Below, one piece after another: positions 1 to 17,868 of a stretch of DNA of 53,460 bases. The translations under genes were made by a program, and so were the position numbers. Where the stretch lies: contig JANYKT010000079.1 in assembly GCA_025358085.1 (NCBI GenBank), forward strand, positions 1 through 53,460, given 5' to 3'. The number at the start of each line of letters is the position of its first letter. Position 1 is the first letter of the stretch. This DNA is from Deltaproteobacteria bacterium. Its GTDB lineage: Bacteria; Myxococcota; Myxococcia; Myxococcales; 40CM-4-68-19. The notes beneath the pieces are model-generated. The model searched no databases and was not told where the DNA came from. It worked only from the letters and a program-made list of their open reading frames with translations.

Positions 1-1710
<1,710 letters not shown>

Positions 1711-1797
1711 GGGAGAACCTCGACCAGGCTTGACGACGGTTTAAATGCGAAGCGCCGCGCCCTCGCGGGCGGACGGCTTGAGCGGATGAAGGACCGC

Positions 1798-1819
1798 CTG
1801 AGAAAGAGCTGTTTCTCAG
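1798..1819. repeat. Perfect 8-bp inverted repeat in the fusA leader
   Basis: CTGAGAAA and TTTCTCAG flank a six-base loop. On the minus strand this lies just downstream of the putative fusA start site (about 1826) and about 88 bases before the GTG. It could be a stem-loop in the mRNA leader or a protein operator. The sequence does not tell which. Confidence 0.6.
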
Positions 1820-1832
1820 CGAGAGCGAGCGG

Positions 1833-1862
1833 CTTTTACACAGGCTCAGGGTCGCGCGTCAA
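1833..1862 (-). promoter_or_regulatory. Candidate sigma-70 promoter for fusA
   Basis: TTGACG (1862-1857) and TAAAAG (1838-1833) are separated by 18 bases on the minus strand, between mazF and fusA. A start near 1826 would give a leader of about 116 nt. This fits fusA being transcribed independently of rpsL-rpsG after the mazEF insertion. Identified by eye only. Confidence 0.5.
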
Positions 1863-1896
1863 GATGGCCCCCGCGCCAGCTGCGCCACTGGCGAGA

Positions 1897-2229
1897 CTAC
1901 AGGCCGAGCGCCAGCCGGAGCCCGGCCGAGACCTGGTCGATTCGCACCGCGGCAAGGGTGCCCAGCTGCTCTGCCAGGAGCGTTCGGTCCAGCGTGTAGA
2001 GCCGGCTGACGTTGACCACCGAGGGCTTTGGCAAGCCTGCTTCTCTCTGACGCAGAAGCACGTTTCCTGGCGCATTTGCCAGGTCCGTGTTCGAGGTGAT
2101 CACCGCCACGATCACCGTTGCGATCTTGCTCGCGTTGAACCGGTCATCGGAGACGATGAGCACGGGCCGCCGGTACCCGGGACCCCGGGGCGCGGGCAAA
2201 GACGCTACCCAGATCTCACCTCGCGTCAC
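1897..2229 (-). CDS. mazF: MazF/PemK-family toxin
   Basis: A 110-residue protein of the MazF/PemK endoribonuclease family, type II toxins that cut mRNA. The N terminus TRGEIWVASLP followed by PGYRRPVLIVSDD is the family's conserved first strand and loop. VIVAVITSN and SVVNVSRLYTLDR are the later core strands. The start is GTG at 2229, whose G is also the last base of the antitoxin stop (TAGTG), so the two genes are translationally coupled. The reading frame stays open upstream, but that extension has no family similarity. Length is normal for MazF. It lies between rpsG and fusA, an unusual location. Confidence 0.88.
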   Translation of the reverse strand: MTRGEIWVASLPAPRGPGYRRPVLIVSDDRFNASKIATVIVAVITSNTDLANAPGNVLLRQREAGLPKPSVVNVSRLYTLDRTLLAEQLGTLAAVRIDQVSAGLRLALGL

Positions 2230-2465
2230 TACCAGTCCTCGCCGCTCAACCCGGCGGCGACTGCACGGGCAAACGCAGGCTCGGCGCGCGACTCGTGCTT
2301 TGGGTAGATTTCGTTCAGCTGCGCGGTGACGCGGGAAGCAGCGTGGTCGGCGAGAAAAAATGCGAGGGCACGGGCGTACAGTTCGCTGCGGGCAAGGCCG
2401 AGCCGGGCGGCGAGCAGATCGGCGCTCTTGAAGAGCGGATCGGGCAGGGAGATGGCTGTCTTCAT
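2229..2465 (-). CDS. mazE: Antitoxin of the mazEF pair, ribbon-helix-helix type
   Basis: A 78-residue protein. The N terminus MKTAISLPDPLFKSADLLAARLG followed by SRSELYARAL-like sequence is a ribbon-helix-helix DNA-binding fold (strand, helix, turn, helix). The C-terminal half (EIYPKHESRAEPAF) is the likely toxin-binding tail. It resembles the MazE6/MazE9 antitoxin type rather than the AbrB-like E. coli MazE. The ATG at 2465 has no Shine-Dalgarno, and a -10-like TATACT ends six bases upstream, which suggests a leaderless message. A near-perfect inverted repeat overlaps that -10, as expected for autoregulation. The stop overlaps the toxin start by one base. Confidence 0.85.
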   Translation of the reverse strand: MKTAISLPDPLFKSADLLAARLGLARSELYARALAFFLADHAASRVTAQLNEIYPKHESRAEPAFARAVAAGLSGEDW

Positions 2466-2471
2466 GAAACG

Positions 2472-2489
2472 AGTATAACCCGGTCATAC
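2472..2489 (-). promoter_or_regulatory. mazEF promoter -10 with overlapping operator palindrome
   Basis: On the minus strand TATACT (2477-2472) is followed by six bases and then the A of the mazE ATG. The arms GTATGACC and GGTTATAC (2489-2473) form an inverted repeat matching 7 of 8 positions around a central G. The -35 region is poor. The layout, an operator over the -10, is what an autorepressing RHH antitoxin would use. Seen by eye; binding is inferred. Confidence 0.55.
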
Positions 2490-2535
2490 CAAGTCGGGCA
2501 CGCCCCTGCCCTTGCCGCGAGTACAAACGCAACGA

Positions 2536-2555
2536 GGGCCGCCGGTTGGCGACCC
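2536..2555 (-). terminator. Hairpin after rpsG, probable terminator or attenuator
   Basis: GGGTCGCC and GGCGGCCC pair over eight positions (one T-G) around AACC, 34-53 bases past the rpsG stop on the minus strand. The following bases are only moderately T-rich (CTCGTTGCGTTTG), so termination may be partial. It separates the ribosomal genes from the mazEF promoter. Confidence 0.5.
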
Positions 2556-2588
2556 CCGTCAGGTGCAAGTGCGCGACTGCTGCCGGAC

Positions 2589-3059
2589 CTACCAGCGGTA
2601 GTGCGCGAAGGCCTTGTTGGCTTCCGCCATCTTGTGCGTGTCTTCGCGCTTCTTGACCGCGTTCCCGCGATTGTTGGCGGCGTCCATCATCTCGGCTGCG
2701 AGCTTCTGGTCCATCGTCTTCTCGCCGCGCTCCTTGGCGTAGTCGATGAGCCACCGCATGGCCAGGGCGACACGCCGGTCCTGGCGGACCTCGACCGGGA
2801 CCTGGTAGGTCGCGCCGCCGACGCGCCGGCTCTTGACCTCGAGCACCGGCTTGACGTTGTCCAGAGCCTTCTTGAAGACCTTCAACGGATCGTCGTTGGT
2901 GCGCTGCTGCACGAGGTCCATCGCGCGATAGCAGACGCGTTCGGCGACTGACTTCTCGCCCTTCCGCATCATGTCGTTGATGAACTTGGCGAGCAGCCGA
3001 TCCTGAAACTTCGGATCGGGGAGGATCTTGCGTTTGGCGACTTCTCGGCGACGAGGCAT
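2589..3059 (-). CDS. rpsG: 30S ribosomal protein S7
   Basis: S7 nucleates assembly of the 30S head and contacts the 3' major domain of 16S rRNA. The 156-residue length is standard. The N terminus [18 protein letters not shown], the [14 protein letters not shown] strand and the C-terminal AHYRW are typical. The ATG at 3059 is preceded by AAGGA at eight bases. It lies 11 bases after rpsL in the str operon. A hairpin and then mazEF follow, rather than fusA directly. Confidence 0.98.
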   Translation of the reverse strand: MPRRREVAKRKILPDPKFQDRLLAKFINDMMRKGEKSVAERVCYRAMDLVQQRTNDDPLKVFKKALDNVKPVLEVKSRRVGGATYQVPVEVRQDRRVALAMRWLIDYAKERGEKTMDQKLAAEMMDAANNRGNAVKKREDTHKMAEANKAFAHYRW

Positions 3060-3070
3060 TTCGTGTTTCC

Positions 3071-3442
3071 TTAGCTAGGGCGCTTGGCGCCGTACTTGGA
3101 GCGGCTCTGCTTGCGGCCGGCGACGCCCACGGAGTCGAGGGTGCCGCGAATGATGTGGTAGCGCACGCCCGGGAGGTCCTTGACGCGGCCTCCGCGGATC
3201 ATCACCACTGAGTGCTCCTGCAGGTTGTGGCCAACGCCGGGGATGTAGCTCGTGACCTCCATCCCGTTGGTCAGGCGCACGCGGGCGACCTTGCGCAGAG
3301 CCGAGTTCGGCTTCTTGGGCGTGGTGGTGTAAACGCGGGTGCAGACTCCGCGCTTCTGCGGGCAGCGGGTCATTGCGGGCGCCTTGCCCTTGTAAATGAC
3401 CTTGGTGCGGCCCTTGCGGATGAGCTGGCTGATCGTCGGCAT
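3071..3442 (-). CDS. rpsL: 30S ribosomal protein S12
   Basis: S12 sits at the decoding centre and controls tRNA selection accuracy. The 123-residue length and conserved segments are standard: [25 protein letters not shown] with the lysine region linked to streptomycin response in wild-type form, and [10 protein letters not shown]. The ATG at 3442 has AAAGG five bases upstream. It is the first gene of the str operon, about 110 nt downstream of a strong promoter. Upstream, a block of three plus-strand genes separates it from rpoC. Confidence 0.98.
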   Translation of the reverse strand: MPTISQLIRKGRTKVIYKGKAPAMTRCPQKRGVCTRVYTTTPKKPNSALRKVARVRLTNGMEVTSYIPGVGHNLQEHSVVMIRGGRVKDLPGVRYHIIRGTLDSVGVAGRKQSRSKYGAKRPS

Positions 3443-3559
3443 CAGTGCCTTTCAACTATGACCGCCGCCAGTAGGCCGGCGACGGCAGAAATCGCAGGAT
3501 CGGTAAAACGGAGATTTTTTTCGAGCCCGCAGCTTAGAGCCGGGCCGAGAAGGGCGCGG

Positions 3560-3587
3560 ATAATAGCGATCCGCGTTCCGCTGTCAA
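3560..3587 (-). promoter_or_regulatory. Strong sigma-70 promoter of the rpsL-rpsG operon
   Basis: TTGACA (3587-3582), a 16-base spacer and TATTAT (3565-3560) on the minus strand. The bases after the -10 are very GC-rich (CCGCGCCC), a discriminator type associated with stringent control of ribosomal promoters. The expected start is near 3553. Confidence 0.75.
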
Positions 3588-3704
3588 GAGCCCCCTTCGA
3601 GGAACTGTATGGTCGCAGGTCCTTCAGCAGCAGGAAGCCCCGCGGAGGCATCGCTGCAGGGTGCTATGCATCGAACGGCTTTTGATCGCAAGGAGAGGCG
3701 GCAC

Positions 3705-4358
3705 ATGAGCGAAGAGAACGGCATCCTCCGCATCGGCAGCAAAGCCCCGGACTTCAAGGCCAAGACTACGCACGGCGAGCTCAACTTTTTCGACTGGGCC
3801 AAGGACTCCTGGGTCGTCTTCTTCTCTCACCCGGCCGACTTCACGCCGGTCTGTTCGACGGAGTTCGCCGAGTTCGCGCGCCGCGCCGAGGACTTCAAGG
3901 CCCGCAACGTCAAGCTGCTCGGCCTCTCCATCGACTCGGTCTATTCGCACCTCGCCTGGGTGCGCGCCGTGGAGCAGATGTTTGACGTGCAGATCCCCTT
4001 CCCCGTCGTCGCCGACCTCGACACCAAAGTCGCGCAGCTCTACGGGATGATTCACCCTGGTGCCAGCGAGACAGTGACGGTGCGCGCGGTCTACTTCATC
4101 GACCCGCTGCAGAGCGTACGGGCCATCATCTACTACCCGCTCAATGTGGGCCGGAACATGGACGAAATCATGCGCACCATCGACGCGCTCCAGACGGCGG
4201 CCAAGCACGGCGTCGCCTGCCCCGCAAACTGGAAGCCCGGCGACAAGGTCATTGTTCCCGCTCCGGTCACCTATGACGCGATGAACCAGCGCCTCGGCGA
4301 AGCAGGCCTCGAGCGCAAGGACTGGTGGTTTTCGAAGAAGTCACTACCCCAAGGCTAA
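3705..4358 (+). CDS. Peroxiredoxin, Prx6-type
   Basis: A thiol peroxidase of the AhpC/TSA superfamily that reduces hydrogen peroxide and organic peroxides in the cytosol. It has 217 residues with the peroxidatic cysteine at residue 50 in HPADFTPVCSTEF. The C-terminal dimerisation part contains HGVACPANWKPGDKV, typical of the Prx6 group. The ATG at 3705 has a strong AGGAGAG site; the longer upstream reading has no similarity to the family and was not used. It is transcribed divergently from rpsL. The following permease start overlaps its last codons. Confidence 0.93.
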   Translation: MSEENGILRIGSKAPDFKAKTTHGELNFFDWAKDSWVVFFSHPADFTPVCSTEFAEFARRAEDFKARNVKLLGLSIDSVYSHLAWVRAVEQMFDVQIPFPVVADLDTKVAQLYGMIHPGASETVTVRAVYFIDPLQSVRAIIYYPLNVGRNMDEIMRTIDALQTAAKHGVACPANWKPGDKVIVPAPVTYDAMNQRLGEAGLERKDWWFSKKSLPQG

Positions 4359-5641
4359 GCCGCTTGAGCGAGCGCAAGCTGGGGCTGGTCGACTGTGTCG
4401 GCCTCGGCATCAACGGCATCATTGGTAGCGGCATCTTCCTCCTCCCTGCGCGCGTCTTCGCGGCTTCGGGAGGCTTCTCCTGGGCGTCGTGGTTTGCCAT
4501 CGGCTCCGTCTGCCTGCTGGTGGGCCTTTGCTTCGGCGAGGCCGCCGGCCGGACCGACCGCAACGGCGGCCCCTACGTCTATACCCGCGACGCCTTCGGC
4601 AACCTCGCCTCGGTCGCGGTCGGCTGGATGTCCCTTGCCTCGGTCCTGCTCGGCTACGGCGCGGTGGCGCGTGGGCTGGGCCGCAACCTCTCTTTCCTCA
4701 TCCCCGCGCTCGGCGCGCCCGCAGCGCAGATGGCGCTCGCCATCGCCGTGGTCCTCGTGCTCGGCGCGCTGAATCACCGCGGGGTCAAGCCTGGCGCCAT
4801 CGCCAGCGATTTCTTCAGCGGCGCCAAACTCCTCCCCATCGTCTTCTTCGTCGCGGTGGGCCTCTTCTTCGTCGACTGGACCCGCCTCTCGATCCCGCCA
4901 CCCGGCGGCATCTCCAACCTCTCGGCGCTCAAGGTGGGCGGGCTCGCCGCGCTCTTCGCCTGCACGGGCTTCGAGTACGTGCCCGTCCCCGCGGGCGAGA
5001 CCGACAACCCGCGCCGCAACGTGCCGCTCGCGCTCCTCGGCTCGCTCTTCGGCGCCACGCTGCTCTACGCGCTGGTTCAGGTGGTCTTCATCGGCACGCA
5101 CCCGAATCCAGCCGGCGCAGACAAGCCGCTCGCCGAGGCGGCCGCGGCGTTCGGCGGCGTCTGGGCGGGCCGCGCGCTCACCATCGGCGCGGTGATCTCG
5201 TCTTTCGGCTTCTGCACGGGCGTCGCGCTGGTGGCGCCCCGCTACCTCGCGGTGCTTGGCGAGGACGCCGCCTTCCCGCGAGCCCTCGCGCGCGTGCATC
5301 CGCGCTACGGCACTCCCACTGTCTCCATCGCCATCACCGCCGCTGTCACCATCGGCCTTGTCCTCTTCGCCGACTTCGACCGCCTCTCCGACCTGAGCAA
5401 CGCGGCAGTCTTCGCGCAGTACGTGCCGACCTGCCTCGCGGTGCTGGTGCTGCGCCGCAAGCACCGCGAGCGCAGCGGCTTCGTGTTGCCCTTTGGCCCG
5501 CTCATCCCGCTGCTCGCCACGGCTGGCTGCCTGCTCTTCCTCAACGGCATCAGCCGGGCCGACGTGACCTTCTCGGTGGCCACGCTCGCCGTCGGCCTGG
5601 GCGCGCACTTCGCCTACCGCGTTCTGCGCTCGCCCGCTTGA
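4325..5641 (+). CDS. APC-family amino acid permease
   Basis: An integral membrane transporter of the amino acid-polyamine-organocation superfamily, about 12 membrane segments over 438 residues. The first membrane segment contains GLGINGIIGSGIFLLP, the family's substrate-binding GxxIGSGIF signature. Substrate cannot be read from the sequence. GTG at 4325 overlaps the peroxiredoxin gene by 34 bases. TTG at 4364, just after that stop and nine bases past AAGG, would start close to where other APC proteins begin and may be the real start. Tight packing suggests cotranscription with the peroxiredoxin. Confidence 0.88.
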   Translation: MVFEEVTTPRLSRLSERKLGLVDCVGLGINGIIGSGIFLLPARVFAASGGFSWASWFAIGSVCLLVGLCFGEAAGRTDRNGGPYVYTRDAFGNLASVAVGWMSLASVLLGYGAVARGLGRNLSFLIPALGAPAAQMALAIAVVLVLGALNHRGVKPGAIASDFFSGAKLLPIVFFVAVGLFFVDWTRLSIPPPGGISNLSALKVGGLAALFACTGFEYVPVPAGETDNPRRNVPLALLGSLFGATLLYALVQVVFIGTHPNPAGADKPLAEAAAAFGGVWAGRALTIGAVISSFGFCTGVALVAPRYLAVLGEDAAFPRALARVHPRYGTPTVSIAITAAVTIGLVLFADFDRLSDLSNAAVFAQYVPTCLAVLVLRRKHRERSGFVLPFGPLIPLLATAGCLLFLNGISRADVTFSVATLAVGLGAHFAYRVLRSPA

Positions 5642-5663
5642 GGGCGCGTGCTACAAGCGCCGC

Positions 5664-6152
5664 ATGTTCAAGCGACTCACTTTGACGGCTCTGCTCGGCT
5701 GGTCCTCTGGCTGCTCCTATCTACTGATCTCACCGGCGCCCGAGATCGGGAGCCGGCCGGCCTATCCGATTGCGTGCACCAGCAACCAGAGCGCGCCCCT
5801 CTTCGACGCCTTGGGCGCCGCCTTTTTCGCTGCCAGCACGGTCGGAGTTCTCGCGGGAGTTTCCGTGCCCCTCGAATCAGGCGCGATCGTGAGCGCGATA
5901 GTCGCCACCGCGCTGCTGGGCTCTTCTGTGAGCGGCTTCAGCGCATCCGCCCGTTGCAATCGAGTCCAAGCGCAGAGCCAAGCCTGCGTTGGAGGCTCGG
6001 AAGCGTCCTGCCGCGCGCTCACCTGGGACCCGCGGACGGCGAGGCGGGCGCCTGCTACTTCCTCACCAATCCCAATGGCAAACCCCGGGGACGCCTGCAC
6101 AACCGGAGACGACTGTGGCGTCGGCTATTGCATCGACGGAGCCTGCCGCTAG
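5664..6152 (+). CDS. Hypothetical lipoprotein with Cys-rich tail
   Basis: A 162-residue protein of unknown function. The N terminus MFKRLTLTALLGWSSGC is a lipoprotein signal with the modified cysteine at 17. A hydrophobic pair of segments (about 45-90) with a small loop follows, then a cysteine-rich end with GDACTTGDDCGVGYCIDGACR-like spacing. Such tails are frequent in myxobacterial surface proteins. No Shine-Dalgarno is evident before the ATG. It ends convergently with rpoC, with one hairpin between them. It shares strand and spacing with the permease, but a functional link is not shown. Confidence 0.72.
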   Translation: MFKRLTLTALLGWSSGCSYLLISPAPEIGSRPAYPIACTSNQSAPLFDALGAAFFAASTVGVLAGVSVPLESGAIVSAIVATALLGSSVSGFSASARCNRVQAQSQACVGGSEASCRALTWDPRTARRAPATSSPIPMANPGDACTTGDDCGVGYCIDGACR

Positions 6153-6197
6153 TCGCGAGTCCTGCGCCTCGGGTTTCTTAAAGTCCCTAGAAACGAC

Positions 6198-6225
6198 AGC
6201 GGGGCGCCCCGAAGGACGCCCCGCT
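6198..6225. terminator. Bidirectional terminator hairpin between rpoC and lipoprotein gene
   Basis: AGCGGGGCG and CGCCCCGCT form a nine-pair GC stem with a ten-base loop between two convergent genes. T-runs are weak on both sides (CGTTTC on the minus strand), so its strength is uncertain. Confidence 0.55.
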
Positions 6226-6256
6226 CGTTCGAAACTTGCTGCGCTGAAGCTGGGCG

Positions 6257-10462
<4,206 letters not shown>

Positions 10463-10532
10463 GGTGACCTCGGGTTGAAAGCTGGAAAGTTGGAGTTCAA
10501 AGAGTCAACGACACGCTTTTGACTTCCGCTCC

Positions 10533-14741
<4,209 letters not shown>

Positions 14742-14850
14742 GTGAACGCTTGCTCCTGGTTCGAGACATCCCGGACTGCCTTAAGCCCGCTCGCCTGATA
14801 TTCAGCCTGGTGAGCCTGCTCGCCCTTGCTGCTTCGTCGAAACGACAATT

Positions 14851-14890
14851 CCGGCCCCGACGGGAATCCTCAGATTCCCGCCGAGGCCGG
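14851..14890 (-). other. Strong hairpin in the rplL-rpoB gap, possible attenuator
   Basis: CCGGCC/GGCCGG and CGGGAATC/GATTCCCG form a two-part stem with a CTCA/TGAG loop and a short internal bulge. It lies 22-61 bases past the rplL stop. No T-run follows on the minus strand. The position matches the rplL-rpoB attenuator or RNase III processing site of other bacteria, which lowers rpoBC output relative to L7/L12. Confidence 0.55.
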
Positions 14891-14912
14891 CAGATTCAAA
14901 TGCTTGTTGCGA

Positions 14913-15293
14913 CTACTTGATTTCGACAGTCGCGCCCGCCGCCTTGAGCAGGTCGGCGAACTTGGTAGAATCCTCCTTCGAGAGGCCTTCCTTGACCATC
15001 TTCGGTGCGCCTTCGACCAGGTCCTTGGCCTCCTTCAGGCCGAGGCCCGTGATGGTACGGACCTCCTTGATGACGTTGATCTTCTTCTCGCCAGCAGCCA
15101 TCAGGTGGACCGCGAACTCCGTCTTCTCCTCGACGGGCTTGGCGGCGGCGCCGGAAGCGGCAGCCGGGCCGGCAGCAGCAACCGGGGCCGCAGCCGAGAC
15201 GCCCCACTTGGTCTCGAGCATCTTTACAAGCTCAGCCGCCTGCATGACGGTGAGGGACGACAGGGAATCGGCAATCTGGTTCAGGTCAGCCAT
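14913..15293 (-). CDS. rplL: 50S ribosomal protein L7/L12
   Basis: Forms the flexible stalk that recruits translational GTPases. The 126 residues comprise the N-terminal dimerisation helix pair, an Ala/Pro hinge (about residues 37-55) and the conserved C-terminal domain with [20 protein letters not shown]. The ATG at 15293 has AAGGA at nine bases. It is 75 bases after rplJ, in the same operon. Confidence 0.97.
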   Translation of the reverse strand: MADLNQIADSLSSLTVMQAAELVKMLETKWGVSAAAPVAAAGPAAASGAAAKPVEEKTEFAVHLMAAGEKKINVIKEVRTITGLGLKEAKDLVEGAPKMVKEGLSKEDSTKFADLLKAAGATVEIK

Positions 15294-15368
15294 TGAAGTG
15301 TTTCCTTATAACGGCGCGGACTTTGCCGCGCAGATGGGTTGAGAACGACTCGTTCACAATTCAGGGAT

Positions 15369-15908
15369 TCAAGCGGCTGCCTTCTCGGTCTTCTCCGCTC
15401 GTTCGGACTTGGCTTTCAGGACCCGCGCCAGCTGTCCACCAGGCGTGTTGAGCAGGCGGACAAGCTTGGTAGCCGGGCTTGCAATGATTCCGGCCAGCAT
15501 TCCGCGGAGCTCCAACAGGCCGGGCAAATCGGCTAACGCCTTCAGCCCGTTGGCATCGACCAGGTTTCCCTGGACGACACCTGCCTTGACCGTCATCTTC
15601 TCGCCCTGCTCCCGGAGAATGTCCCGGAGCAGCTTCGCGGGAGCGACGACGTCGTCGTATCCCATGATGATTGCGGACGGCCCCTCGAGCTTATCGATGA
15701 ACTTCTCGAGGGACGTTCCCTTTGCGGCGAGCTTGGCCAGGGTGTTCTTGACCACCTTGTAATCCACCTTCGCCTCCCGGAATGTCTTCCGGAGCTTGAC
15801 GGTGGCCTCGGCGTCGATGTTCTTGTACGAGATGGCGATGGCGATATTCGCCTTCGACATCTTCGCGTGAAGAGCACCCACCATTTCCTGCTTCTCGTTG
15901 CGCTGCAT
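15369..15908 (-). CDS. rplJ: 50S ribosomal protein L10
   Basis: Stalk base protein that binds 23S rRNA and carries L7/L12 dimers. 179 residues, normal length. N terminus MQRNEKQEMVGALHAKMSKA; the mid-part YKVVKNTLAKLAAKGTSLEKF is family-typical. The ATG at 15908 has a near-perfect GGGAGGTGA site. The 157-base leader upstream holds an L10-type structured RNA, so autogenous control by the L10-L12 complex is likely. Confidence 0.97.
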   Translation of the reverse strand: MQRNEKQEMVGALHAKMSKANIAIAISYKNIDAEATVKLRKTFREAKVDYKVVKNTLAKLAAKGTSLEKFIDKLEGPSAIIMGYDDVVAPAKLLRDILREQGEKMTVKAGVVQGNLVDANGLKALADLPGLLELRGMLAGIIASPATKLVRLLNTPGGQLARVLKAKSERAEKTEKAAA

Positions 15909-15984
15909 GATCTCACCTCCCTTTCCTGCGCGTGATTTGTGGCTCGTGAGTCACGCAGCGCGTGGTCTCAGGAACCCCTGGCCC

Positions 15985-16050
15985 AGCTTCTCAAAGTCTC
16001 GGCAGGCAACTGCCTTTAAGGAATCGCACTCCGCCTGCTGTCTGCGACCA
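15985..16050 (-). ncRNA. Ribosomal protein L10 leader RNA (core)
   Basis: Located between rplA and rplJ on the minus strand. It contains the ordered elements AGACAGCAGG, CTTAA, and CCTGCCGAGAC. AGCAGG can pair with CCTGCC, leaving the GAGAC part next to the helix. These match the conserved blocks of the L10 leader family, where L10 binds a kink-turn-like element to repress its own operon. Boundaries are approximate. Confidence 0.65.
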
Positions 16051-16065
16051 GGTACTTCAAGATCC

Positions 16066-16770
16066 TTACTTGTAGAGGTTGGAAATGATCGACGGGTCCA
16101 GCTTGATGCCGGGGCCCATGGTCGTGCTCAGCGAGACGCCCTTGAGGTACACGCCCTTCGCGGTCGCGGGCTTGGCCTTCATGATGGTCTCGAGGATGGC
16201 GTTGACGTTGTCGGTGAGCTTCTTGATGTCGAAGGAGGCCTTGCCCACTGGAACGTGAACGATGCCCGCCTTCTCCACGCGGAACTCCACCTTGCCGGCC
16301 TTCGACTCGCGCACCGCGCGCGCCACGTCGGAGGTGACCGTGCCGACCTTGGGGTTCGGCATCAGGCCGCGAGGGCCCAGCACCTTACCGAGGCGGCCGA
16401 CCACGCCCATCATGTCCGGGGTGGCGATGGCCACGTCGAAGTCCATCCAGCCTTCCTGCACCCTGGCGGCGAGGTCGTCGGCGCCGACGGTGTCGGCTCC
16501 GGCTTCCAGCGCCTCGCGAGCCTTGTCGCCCTTGGCGAACACGGCCACGCGTACCACTTTGCCGATGCCGTGCGGCAACACCACCGCGCCGCGGACCATC
16601 TGGTCGGCGTGCTTGGGATCGACGCCCAGCTTCATGGCGATGTCGACCGTCTCGTCAAACTTCTTCTTGCCGGTCTTGCCGACGATGGCGCAGGCCTCAT
16701 CGACCGTGTAGCGCTTGTTCTCGTCGAACAGCTTGCGGGCCTCTTCGTACTTCTTTCCGTGTGCGGGCAT
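16066..16770 (-). CDS. rplA: 50S ribosomal protein L1
   Basis: Two-domain protein of the L1 stalk that guides deacylated tRNA out of the E site. 234 residues. Typical blocks: [41 protein letters not shown], and [15 protein letters not shown]. The ATG is at 16770, 15 bases after rplK. The L10 leader follows it. Confidence 0.97.
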   Translation of the reverse strand: MPAHGKKYEEARKLFDENKRYTVDEACAIVGKTGKKKFDETVDIAMKLGVDPKHADQMVRGAVVLPHGIGKVVRVAVFAKGDKAREALEAGADTVGADDLAARVQEGWMDFDVAIATPDMMGVVGRLGKVLGPRGLMPNPKVGTVTSDVARAVRESKAGKVEFRVEKAGIVHVPVGKASFDIKKLTDNVNAILETIMKAKPATAKGVYLKGVSLSTTMGPGIKLDPSIISNLYK

Positions 16771-16785
16771 GGTCGTGGTCTCCAG

Positions 16786-17235
16786 TTATCCGACGACGTC
16801 GACGCCCATGGAGCGCGCGGTCCCGGCGATGCTGTTGATGGCTGCTTCCAGCGAGCCGGCGGTCATGTCCGACATCTTCAACTTTGCGATCTGCTCGAGC
16901 TGCTTGCGGGTGATCTGGCCGACCTTCTCTTTGCCAGGCTTGTGCGCGCCGCTGCCCTTCTTCTTCTCGGTGTGCAGACCGATGATCTTCTTGATGAGGA
17001 CGGCGGCCGGGGGCGTCTTCACGATAAACGTGAACGAGCGGTCCGAGTAGATGGTGATCAGCACGGGGACGATCAGGCCCTCTTTGGCCTGCACCTGTGT
17101 CGCCGCGTTGAACTCCTTGCAGAAGCCCATGATGTTGACGCCGTGCTGACCGAGCGCGGGGCCGACTGGCGGCGCCGGGTTCGCCTTGCCCGCAGGCAGT
17201 TGCAGCTTGACCATTCCAGTTACTTTTTTCGCCAT
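16786..17235 (-). CDS. rplK: 50S ribosomal protein L11
   Basis: Binds the GTPase-associated centre of 23S rRNA and is needed for RelA activation. 149 residues, somewhat longer than the usual 141-144. Conserved [26 protein letters not shown] and the C-terminal [21 protein letters not shown]-like end identify it. The ATG is at 17235. It is 73 bases after nusG and 15 bases before rplA. Confidence 0.97.
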   Translation of the reverse strand: MAKKVTGMVKLQLPAGKANPAPPVGPALGQHGVNIMGFCKEFNAATQVQAKEGLIVPVLITIYSDRSFTFIVKTPPAAVLIKKIIGLHTEKKKGSGAHKPGKEKVGQITRKQLEQIAKLKMSDMTAGSLEAAINSIAGTARSMGVDVVG

Positions 17236-17308
17236 CGTCGCTTCTCCTTGGTGGTTCGTGCGGCCTCGCGGCCTCCCACCGTCTGAAAATTTGTTTGAGC
17301 CTGGCTGT

Positions 17309-17857
17309 TTACGTCTTTTCGACCTGCATGAAGTCCAGCTCGACCGGGGTCGCGCGGCCGAAGATCGAGACCAGCACCCGGACGCGACCCTTGTCAGGAT
17401 TCACTTCCTCGACCGTGCCATTGAAGTTCGAGAAGGGGCCGTCGACGACGCGGACGTTGTCGCCCTCTTCGAACTCAACCTTGGGCTTCGGCTTCAGCGC
17501 CCCCTCGGAGAGCTGGGTGGTGAGCCGCGCAATTTCGTGCTCGCTGACCGCCGGGGGCTTGGTGGCGTTGCCGACGAATCCGGTGATCTTGGGCGTGTTC
17601 TTGACCAGGTGCCAGGTGCGGTCGTTCAGCTCCATCTGGACCAGGATGTAGCCCGGGAAGAACTTGCGCTTGGAGGCGCGTTTCTCTCCCTTCACCATTT
17701 CGACGACGTTCTCCATCGGGATGAGGATCTCGCCGAAGAACTCTTCGAGCGTGTACTGCTTGATCTTCTCCTCGAGCGACTTCTTCGCCTTGTTCTCGAA
17801 GCCCGAGTACGTGTGGACCACGTACCATTTCTTGTCGATCTTGCTCTCGGCCGGCAT
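17309..17857 (-). CDS. nusG: Transcription antitermination factor NusG
   Basis: Binds RNA polymerase and couples it to Rho or the ribosome. 182 residues from the ATG at 17857. The NGN domain shows [21 protein letters not shown] and [12 protein letters not shown]. The C-terminal KOW domain has [19 protein letters not shown]. The frame stays open upstream, but that part overlaps secE and is not NusG-like. It starts 11 bases after the secE stop. Confidence 0.97.
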   Translation of the reverse strand: MPAESKIDKKWYVVHTYSGFENKAKKSLEEKIKQYTLEEFFGEILIPMENVVEMVKGEKRASKRKFFPGYILVQMELNDRTWHLVKNTPKITGFVGNATKPPAVSEHEIARLTTQLSEGALKPKPKVEFEEGDNVRVVDGPFSNFNGTVEEVNPDKGRVRVLVSIFGRATPVELDFMQVEKT

Positions 17858-17868
17858 GGTGGTTGCGC

